This document shows, piece by piece, positions 55,950-64,000 of a DNA stretch of 64,000 nucleotides (the stretch's first letter is position 1; every line of letters starts with the position of its first letter). The translations under genes were made by a program, and so were the position numbers. The stretch spans positions 5,466,528 through 5,530,527 of the forward strand of contig JABACO010000005.1 of NCBI GenBank assembly GCA_013339895.1, written 5' to 3'. Source of the stretch: Ephydatia muelleri (taxonomy: Eukaryota; Porifera; Demospongiae; Spongillida; Spongillidae). A model generated the notes under the pieces. The model did not search any database and was not told the DNA's origin. It was given only the letters and a program-made list of their open reading frames with translations.

Positions 55950-57492
55950 AGGTGACCCTCTGTCCATGCTGATGTATGCTTCTGCACTGATGGCCACTCA
56001 TTCAGTCACTCTCAAATCCTACTACATGGATTCAAAACTGGTATGCAGATGACTCCTCCTGCAAAGCCAAGCTCACTGATCTCTGTGACTGGTTTGACAA
56101 GCTTTGTGACCTTGGTCCCAAGTATAGATATCATCCAGAGTCAGTGAAGTGTATTCTTATTGTGGATGCAGAATATGAAGCTGAAGCTAAATCAATTTTT
56201 CAACACCTAGATATCATGGTTGTGAAGGGATACTGCTTCTTAGGAGGGTTCATTGGAGATAGTGAAACCACTAGACAAGTTCTACACAACAAGATTACAG
56301 GGTGGGTGAAAAATCTTCTCAAACTATCCAAAGCTACTGAGTCACAGGCCCTATCTAAATCCATGCAGTTTGAGTGGACCTACCTACAAAGGATCCTTCT
56401 GGTTGTGAGGAAGCTTTTATTCCTATTTGAACCAACATTTCTGGCCTGCCATTTTTGGAGGTACCATCTCTGATCATGAAAGCAGCTATTCTCAATTCCT
56501 GCACGATTGGGCCACATGGGAGTTCACAATCCAACTGAAAGTGCCAAAATTGCCTATACCACATCCAAAGCAGGCACAAGAAACATTGTGGATGCCATCA
56601 AAGGAAAGTTGGAGTTCTCTCTACCTGATCACAATGTTCTAATGTCCAAGGAAATGGCAAACATGCACACCACCCTTAGCATCAAGATGAAGTCACACTT
56701 CACTCAATATTGGGTAATTCAGAACTAAATGCAAAAACAAGACAGGCAATGCAACGGGCAGTAGAGGGCAAGACATCATCATGGTTAACAGCTCTGCCTA
56801 TTGCTCACCATCATTTCAATCTATCTGCCACAGAATTCCGCGATGCCTTACACTTCAATACAATCGACAAATACTGAAGATGCCAGCCAATTGCGACAGA
56901 TGTGGAGCAAATCTATGCCTTTGGCTGCAACAATGGAGGTCTGATAACCCAATGTCATAATGAAGATAGAGATGTTATCGGCAGCCTAGCATCAATAGTT
57001 TACAAGGAAGTCTTAAAAGAACCAGTAGTGCAAGAGGCAAATGATGCTGAAGGTGTAGCATCCCTAATCGCTGACCTAAGTATTAGAGGTGTATGGCAGC
57101 CCCAGACTCAGGCATTGTTCGATGTAAGTGTCACAGACACTGATGCCCCGTCACACTCACAATGAGTTGTTACTGCCATTCTCTCTTCTGCTGAGGAAGA
57201 AAAATGAAGGAAATACTCAGAAGCAACAGCTCTTTGCCGAGCCTCCTTCACACCTCTTGTTGTATCAGTTGATGAATTCCTGGGTCGAGAAGCTAAGTTG
57301 TGTGTCAAAAACCTCGCACAGAAACTTGCTCATAAGTGGGATAAATTTAACAGTGAGGTATTGGGATGGATAAGAGCACGACTTTCATTCGCAATTCTCA
57401 GAGTGACAAAACTCTGTCTGAGGGGTTCTCGCAACAAATGGAGAAGTACAATAGGAATGGACGATGGAGCAGGGTTGCCCAGTGTCTCTTAA
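55950..57492 (+). pseudogene. Reverse-transcriptase retroelement, 3' two-thirds, frameshifted
   Basis: Frames in order: GMQMTPPAKPS-type region with SSCKAKLTDLCDWFDKLCD; FLGGFIGDSETTRQVLHN; AFMIR/GHMGVHNPTESAKIAY (about 56507); then 56902..57165 with CNNGGLITQCHNEDRDVIG, VWQPQTQALFDVSVTDTDAP; and 57298..57492 with VLGWIRARLSFAILRVTKLC and LRGSRNKWRS. The IADLSIRGVW...FDVSV stretch may be a restriction-like nuclease. This is the C-terminal organisation of a retroelement family common in sponges and cnidarians (from memory). At least four frame breaks; dead. Confidence 0.6.
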
Positions 57493-57774
57493 TTCCTGAA
57501 CTTCTGTCTTAAACCATTATTGTTGTATGTTTATCTACTGTCTGGTAGGAAAGCAGGAGCTGTATGTACAGATGCAGAAGGTGTGGTGAAAAACCGTGGG
57601 GTAGATGAGAGTTCTGTCACAGCAGTGGGGAAAGAAACGCTGCATACAGAAAAGGAACCAGGCTTATCAGCTCAGATAGAGCAGACAGCTGGATAAACTG
57701 AAATACCAATTGGCACAGAAAGACCAGAGGAACGTACAAAAGAAATGACCCAGCAGTGATCAGAGGATGAGAAA

Positions 57775-58507
57775 ATGGGTTGCTGGAAGTGTGGGAAGTA
57801 TGGGCATTTAAAGAAATACTGTCCTGGTATTTTGAGAGTGCTGCTGTGAGTTACCTCCTAACAGTGAAAGGCTCAATTGGTGGACATGAAATAAATATGT
57901 TGGTGGACACAGGTTCTGGGGTCACCCTGATTTGGGAGGATGTATAGATACAGATTCATGCCAAAACATTGGTAACACTACAGCCTGTACTCGGCTCAGT
58001 GGTTACAGCTAGTGGAGAGAAGTTGAAACTGAACAAATGTCAAGATAACCATAGGGGGAGTAATATCATTTGGTTTTGGTGGCAGAGCAGTTGACTAAGG
58101 AATGTCTATTGGGCACTGATTTTTTGTCACAGTATGGGTGTGTAGTAGATCTGCGGCGGCATGTCATCATAGCAGGTGGAAAGGATGTTCCCATGGTGAA
58201 CAGGAGTAAGAAAATGGACAATTCATTGGTTTGCTTTGTGTTGACATCCGAATCTGTTGAGATTCCAGTATCATGCCAGATGCGTCTCGCAGCAACTGTT
58301 TCTGGACAGACATGGCCAGTTTCCGAGATTGGTATAGTAGCAGAATTCATGAATGAATATGGCCTGGTAATTGCACATTCCATCTTACCTGTAATTTCAG
58401 GGTGCATAATGATTCAGGTTCTTAACCCATCCGCAGCCCCGGTTGTGATTAATAAGAAGGTGAATGTAGGAACAGTGGAGCCAGTACAAGAGTATTGCTG
58501 CATGTAA
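57775..58507 (+). pseudogene. Gag zinc knuckle and protease remnant, gypsy element 2
   Basis: CWKCGKYGHLKKYC (C-X2-C-X4-H-X4-C) at 57781..57822 is preceded in frame by a TGA near 57757. The protease active site NMLVDTGSGVTLIWEDV ends at a TAG near 57945. The second protease motif ECLLGTDFLSQYGCVVD lies in the next segment (58070..58507), which then reads into the linker with MRLAATVSGQTWPVSEIGI. Several stops make the polyprotein unmakeable. Confidence 0.7.
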
Positions 58508-58508
58508 A

Positions 58509-59294
58509 GTGAGCTCAGCAGGTCTGCAGGAGGAGAGGAACAACCTGTTAGAAGAAAGGATAGAAACAATGCTGGAGGAGGCAGTCACACTTGGGGATAA
58601 AGAAAGACAGGGAGCCAAAGAGTTGCTTCGTGACTTCAAGGACATCATTGCTCTACCAGATGATGATCTTGGCCATACCAGATTGCTCTACCATCATATA
58701 CGCACTGAGGATACACAGCCCATCTGCCAATGTGCAAGACGCCTACCATTTCATCAGCATTCACAAGTGCGTAAGTTATTGAATGACATGCTGGATAATG
58801 ACATTATAGAACTAAGTACAGGTCCATGGGCATCCCCAATTGTACTGGTTCGGAAAAAAGATGGGGGTGTCAAATTGTGTATTGATTTTCGCAAATACCC
58901 AGAAAGACCTTTGCCTAGAATTGATGAAACACTAGACACATTGGATGGGGCTTGCTATATCTCAACCTTAGATCTAGCCAGTGGCTACTGGCAGGTAGAA
59001 CTGCATCCAAAAGACAAGGAAAAGACCGCCTTTGTTACTCCCTTTGGATTTTATCAGTTTCGGGTCATGCCCTTCGGGTTATGCAATGTCCTAGCTACAT
59101 TTCAATGGTTAATGGAATGGGTTCTAGCTGGGTTGCAGTGGTCGTCCTGTTTAGTGTATCTTGATGATATTATTGTTTATAGTAGAAGTGTTGAAGAGCA
59201 TTTGACATTACTTGGGGAGGTTGTTGCCCGCCTTAGAAAAGCTGGGCTAAAGGTCAAGCCTTCAAAATGTCATTTGCTACAGACCAGTGCATGA
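58509..59294 (+). pseudogene. Reverse transcriptase remnant, gypsy element 2
   Basis: Linker and RT fingers/palm: DDLGHTRLLYHHIRTEDTQP, WASPIVLVRKKDG, LCIDFRKYPERPLPRIDE, STLDLASGYWQVELHPKDKE, QFRVMPFGLCN, and the catalytic YLDD near residue 214. Between FRK and PLPRID about a dozen residues are missing compared with element 1, a small deletion. The frame stops at 59294, shortly after KVKPSKCHLL, where a large deletion removes the thumb, RNase H and most of integrase. Confidence 0.8.
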
Positions 59295-60291
59295 AACTAC
59301 AGGGACCACTCCTTTCTTCCTTATGTTTGGAAGAGATCCACGGTTAACAGAAGATGTGATGTACTCACTTCCTGTAGAGAGCTATACATCAGAACATCAT
59401 TATTCCGGGAATTGAAGAGGCAGTTGCAGCAAGCTTATGCAAGAGTAAGGGAATATTCACATAAGGAACAACTCCATCAGAACAAAGTGCATGACCGCCA
59501 CTGCGCCACAGCATTTAGCATGCAGAGCTGTGTAGAGTCTGCATATCAGCCATATGCAGATGAGTATCATTGAAGTGTTCATATGCAGACGTCTGCATAT
59601 GAACACTTCAATGATACCCATCTGCATATGGCTGATATGCAGACTCCGCACAACTCTGCATACTAAATGCTGTGGCACTGTGCGCCATGTCAAAGGTGAT
59701 TCGTATCATGTAAATGACACGGTTTTTCTGCATTGCCCTGCTATACCCAGGGGTCTGTCACGTAAATTTCACAAACCATGGCAAGGACCTTATAGGGTGG
59801 TGAAGATTATTGGACCAACAGAGTATAGAATAGTAGATTGCATCAGGAAGAAGAAGATAGTTCATTTTAATCACTTGAAGCGGGCACGTATTGGTAAGGT
59901 ACCTGAACTTGCTAAGGGGGAGGATATGGTTGAAGGGGCAAGGATTGATACCTTACCTGTTGGTCCTGTACCTGGTAATAGGAATGGAAATGACCTTGTG
60001 GAGGACAGTTTGGAAGAGGAAACGGTCGGGATGCAAGTTACAGACCAAGCCCCAAAGGGTCCAATAGCTCAAGTGCCTGGGCCACCTGAAGAGATTCCTC
60101 CTGCTCCAGTCGCCCAAGTGCCAGGGCAACCTGCCCCTGCAGCTGTTCGGCAGTCAACTAGACAAACAAGGCCACCAGTGAGATATGGGGATCCAATCTC
60201 CCTTCCAGATGACGTTGTGACGTGTGGGAACACTCTTTTCAATGTAACGTGGTGCCAGACGTCTCGACATGTATATGCTAGTGTTGTATAA
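59295..60291 (+). pseudogene. Integrase C-terminal remnant, gypsy element 2
   Basis: Starts in the post-catalytic region (TTPFFLMFGRDPRLTEDVMY), then shifts frame to LKRQLQQAYARV-like sequence. After the palindromic insert, HVKGDSYHVNDTVFLHCPAI, RKFHKPWQGPYRVVKIIGPT and VHFNHLKRARIGK form the GPY/F module. It ends with a Pro/Val-rich tail and RQSTRQTRPPVRYGDP before the stop at 60289..60291. Catalytic D, D and E are all missing. Confidence 0.7.
59506..59675. mobile_element. 170-bp palindromic inverted-repeat insert
   Basis: Two 85-base arms meet with no spacer at 59590/59591 (GCAGACGTCTGC). Ends CCACAGCATTTAG and CTAAATGCTGTGG. The arms differ at five positions, all transitions. It separates VHDRH from HVKGDSYH of the integrase, so it is a clean insertion. 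TGCGCCA near both sides (59502..59508 and about 59682..59688) may be a target duplication. Confidence 0.85.
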
Positions 60292-60399
60292 GTGTGTTTT
60301 ATGAGCATAGGTACATATAGTGTGCTACTGTGTGATTGCGATGATCTAGAGCTGTCATTGAGACTGTCCTTCGGCTCTATTACTTGTGGCTGGCGTAAC

Positions 60400-63300
60400 A
60401 CATGTATAAATTGATCATATTTCCATTGCAAACTTATTGTCTGTGCATGCACTATTACTTACCTGGAGTCAGCGATGGATATAAAGGTTGTGTGGCATTG
60501 TTTGCTGTTTGGAATGCAATATATTTTTGTTTAAATGAGGATTAAAATGTCTCACATTATTACAGTAAGAAATATAAAAAAGCATGAAAGATATTAAGTT
60601 GTAGAAATGCACAGAACTGATACCAATGCAATACACTACATCCCGAAAACAACATGATATTTAGAGTACACTCAATGGATGCATAGTAATCTGGCCATTC
60701 TTTCAAAACAGTAGCATGTGACATTAATAGTGTATGTATTATTACTTTTCTCATGTATATACTTGAGAGTGTGCATACAAAAAGAAAAAAAGCACCCAGC
60801 ATAGTACTTCGAGAATGTAGTCTAGCTGCAGGGTTTAAATTTTTGCATTTGCCATTAGCCATGTACTAATGGATGGTGACCTCTACTCCAGTGACTGACC
60901 ATAACTGAATCCAGTGGTCTGACAGTGCTCGTAATACCTACATTAGTTATAGGTATTATATGCTACTAGCCTCACCTGTTGTTGCATTCAATGCAACCAC
61001 TCCACTGGACCCTGCACAATTGATGGCAATCACCCTCACTGTGTAGGTGGTGTTTGGGAGCAGTCCTGGAATATTCTGCTCAACCATTCCATTGGAAGCA
61101 GTAATGATGTGAATACCATTAGACTCTAGATCTACTGTGATGTCATAACTGGTGGGAGGGTCCCATTGGCACCAGGAGTGCAGGACACAACAAGTCTATT
61201 TCCCATTAACACACAGTAACCAGGGGAAGGCCAGGAGGGACTGGGGAGGAGTATCTCATAAGCAAAATACAATGATCATGTCAAGAAAGAAACGATTTTT
61301 CTAAAAATGTACTCCCATAAACAGAAAAAGTGTTCCAGCCTGGAGACTAAATGGACTAAATTGAACTCATAAATAAAAACAGACCTCCATTTGAGTGCAG
61401 CAGCAATGATGTTTTCGGGGGAGAGGCTGTAGCCACAGGCTAGGGTAACTATCATCCATCTCAACTGACTTAGATTATAAGTTTAGGTTTACATTCTGAG
61501 TTTTGTAAAACAGGTCGTCTTCCCATCTAAATTGCTCTTGCTTAACCAAATCTAAGATGAAATGAACCTTTAATGACAATAAAATTGTGGCATTATACAA
61601 ATTGTTTAGAAACCAAAAGGATTTAATTATCAACCTCTGGGTTTACATAATTATGTATAAATTATCAGATTCTATTATAAAGACTGCATAGGTGCACACA
61701 TAACATTAAATGTTTGACACAGTTTTGAATTTGACTCCTGATGCTGCCTTCAGGCAATTATATTACTTCATTTTTTACTTAAAATGTACCACCTTTTATC
61801 TCACCTTTGACAAGCGAAATTCTTATTTGCAATACTCTAGCACGCCACAATACACAATACAACATATGGCAGCGTTTCCTCAAACCACAAGATTTTAATC
61901 ACAGTAACGTGCCAATTACATCATCTGACAGAACAGCTCATGTTTATTTCTGGGGCCCAGACCACAAATGTGTGTATTGTGCGCTGCTAGCCTAGGACAC
62001 AGGCCAATAACTACAGAGCTGTCTCACTCCCTTTACATCTTTGATGATGTCAGCTAAAAGTGATGTGCAGACAATTCCTCAACCATATTATGCATGTGAA
62101 CACTTCAACATCTCAATACACTACAATGTACCCATCTCCAGGAGTCATTCATTACAAGGTCATTGTATTGTTTTCATAATCAATATAATGAAGGGTTAAT
62201 ATTAAACTGGTCAAATTGAAGCCTGGATAGTATATTACACATAACCAACCATACATACGGCGACGCACACAAGCACACACACACATACACACACACACAG
62301 AACACATGTGCGTGCACACACACATTTGGTTTTAAGCTTACTTGTAATACATGTAGATATGACGTGCTGGTATTGTAAGATTTCGTTACTGTAGCAGGAG
62401 ATATTTGTTCCATTCAGCTGAGGTGCAGCTACAACAGACAGTACGGAGGTGGTGCACGCCATGCCAGAAGGAGGGACCAGATTGAACAAAAGGTCCACAT
62501 GAGTCATTTTTAGAGCCACAGTTGGTACCAGAAGATTGAAGTAGATTGATGTCATTGGAGGGGCAATATCCTGGAGGGACTATCCATTTGGTGACTGGAC
62601 CAGGAGTAGTGATGTTACAGCTGATTGTCAATGTGGCATTTGGACATCTTTGTGCTGATACTGAAATGAAATGTGGTGTGACTGATGCATGAAAGGAGAT
62701 TCATTCATCATCCATTTAAAACATTTGTTAACACCGAGAGTATGAATGGACTTTTCTATACACGCACATGGAAATTCACTTCAGCCTTATGATATTATAC
62801 ATGGTGGCTCACACTTTTGACAATCACTTCATGCAGTTATTACTGAATACATTACTGGCTTAGTTAATATTCAGTGTAATAAACCATGTTGTCCAATTTC
62901 AAGAATGATGATTAATACACTATATCTTACTATTTTTGATCTAACGCATAGTTATTAAAATTATTAACATCTTAAATTTTGGAAACCTGACATCTTGATT
63001 AGGTTGGTTCAATTTATTAACTACGTTAAATTAACTATTGAAATTTTGTTCTATTGCACCCTTGTTATTTTAATCAAGTCAATCTATACAATACTTGACT
63101 TTAATAAGTATCGTACCGTTAACATTATTTAACTATGCACCATTTGGATATCAACAACTGACTACTTTTAAAACCGAGTTTTGGGTACAAAAAAGATGCA
63201 AGACATCAGAAGTCTATTTTTATTTTCAAATGGATACATGCCACAAGCATACCTCCATAGCAGGCCATGATGGTGTACAGTAGGAGAAGTATTGGTGACC

Positions 63301-64000
63301 TGCAAGTATGAATAGAATATGATTAGAAGATATGATTTTCATAAGTTATCTGAATATACTGTAATTGTCATTCTACACTTTGAAATATGCAGTTTTTGGC
63401 AGCCAGTTTATTAACTTGGGGCCATGATAAGTTATTTTACATTTGTAACAATAGGCATTCAGTAATGTTCCTATGTCAAACAGAGCACGTCATCTGATGT
63501 ATGCTAATGGTGCGGCTTTGGGCTGAAAACTAGTACGTTGACGGTAACAAAAATAAAAAACAAACCCATAAAAAAATTCAACGCGCAGATATTCGGTGTT
63601 CCGTATTCTTGTTGATTAGTATTCTAGTGATAGGCATTGCATGAGCGCCACATTTTGAAAGCCAAAGCTAATGCATCGCACACTGCCTAGGAAGATAAAT
63701 ATCCATCATTTGCAATCTGACAACAAATGCACTACACTACTCTAATCAATGCGTGGAATGAGCGCAAGTACTTATGAATTAGTCTCGGCCCCAGACCCAA
63801 CGTTACGTCGCGTAGCGGTGATGTATCGTGTATCCCATGAGTATGGACTGAGGTCCATCTGAGGACCATGCTTCTGTCTGAGGAAGTCTCAATCGTCGTG
63901 TACGTTTCTAATTGGTGCTAATTTACAATCAAATAAAAGCAATTAGCTACAAGAAGCTCATAGAAATTACAAGCCGTGCATCGCGGTATGCTCTACCAGA
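60400..64000. repeat. Segmental duplication, receptor half, copy C
   Basis: Partner of 28690..35035. Lacks the MITE (empty at about 63455) and the piggyBac element (empty near 63545). Homology continues to the window end (AAAGCAATTAGCTA, GCTCTACCAG). Introns at 61250..62330 and 62660..63250 hold no gene. Confidence 0.85.
60463..63299 (-). pseudogene. Ig-FN3 receptor, copy C, membrane exon lost
   Basis: Minus-strand exons parallel to copy A: 63253..63299 (SPILLLLYTIMACYG, signal core), 62342..62654 (Ig-like), 60976..61240 (FN3) and 60463..60504 (stalk). The Ig exon has a five-base deletion after DSCGPFV, which shifts the frame so that NLVPPSGMACTTSVLSVV lies in another frame. The FN3 exon has small indels, including loss of one C in the GGGTCCC run. 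After the stalk exon, homology ends at about 60400 against gypsy element 2. The transmembrane exon is therefore gone, and the tail exon is 5 kb away at 55.3 kb. Confidence 0.72.

Larger units (their letters stand above)
51393..56500. repeat. Segmental duplication, unit C
   Basis: Starts ATTTCGTCTTCCATATGTAA, collinear with units A and B through hairpin, lectin gene, tail exon and RT fragment. Unit C-specific: the hairpin insertion at 52600..52712 and loss of the lectin exon 1 ATG. Confidence 0.85.
57549..60291 (+). mobile_element. Second Ty3/gypsy element, truncated and deleted
   Basis: Gag tail, protease, partial RT, then a jump to the end of integrase. No LTRs, PBS or PPT were found. RNase H and the integrase catalytic core are absent between about 59290 and 59300. 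A palindromic insert (59506..59675) interrupts the integrase tail. Distinct from element 1 in protein sequence. It adjoins the RT element at 57492 on one side and receptor copy C on the other. Confidence 0.8.

Noticed and set aside
59457..59693. 78-codon minus-strand frame (MTWRTVPQH...)
   Set aside because: Runs through the palindrome, where both strands encode nearly the same peptide; an artefact of symmetry.

Overview
This is nuclear DNA from a multicellular animal. It has GT-AG introns, extracellular Ig/FN3/laminin-G modules, dinucleotide satellites and a dense mixture of animal-type transposons. The combination (Ig/FN3 receptors, ricin-type lectins, Ginger-like integrases with an OTU domain, His-less RING proteins, many TACATGTA palindromes) fits a marine invertebrate, most likely a sponge. 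That assignment is inference. No rRNA, tRNA, CRISPR array or bacterial-type operon was seen.

Layout. 1-9.7 kb: remnants of a plus-strand multi-exon gene or element of unknown function, interrupted by a 5.1-kb Ty3/gypsy retrotransposon (3005..8093) with 166/167-bp LTRs, PBS, PPT and a 4-bp TACA duplication. 10-15.7 kb: short inverted-repeat elements, a RING-like exon, CA satellites, a foldback element and a retroelement fragment. 15.8-18.7 kb: minus-strand remains of an FN3/laminin-G (usherin-like) gene full of satellites. 18.7-22.1 kb: a minisatellite, a near-perfect 252-bp foldback element, a pogo-like fragment and a Ginger-like integrase fragment. 22.1-35 kb: unit A of a segmental duplication, with a three-exon ricin-type beta-trefoil gene and an Ig-FN3-transmembrane receptor gene, both on the minus strand. 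Insertions here are a 381-bp MITE (31475..31855) and a piggyBac element (31999..34623). 35.1-41.5 kb: two hAT elements and a decayed integrase/OTU pseudogene. 42.8-48.5 kb: unit B (beta-trefoil gene and receptor tail exon only). 49.8-51.0 kb: a hAT-type non-autonomous element with a perfect 8-bp duplication. 51.4-64 kb: unit C (beta-trefoil gene, disrupted receptor), split by a reverse-transcriptase element and a decayed second gypsy element that carries a 170-bp palindrome.

The host content is thus one repeated module: a small lectin-like gene next to a single-pass Ig/FN3 receptor on the same strand. It was copied three times and then differently broken. Receptor copy A looks intact across its recognised ectodomain and membrane exons; copy C is frameshifted and has lost its membrane exon; copy B keeps only the cytoplasmic tail exon. 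The three lectin copies stay open, but copy C has lost the start codon in its first exon. Comparing the copies gives natural pre-insertion sites for the 381-bp MITE (31475..31855) and the piggyBac element, and shows an inversion and a mosaic intron that point to exchange between copies.
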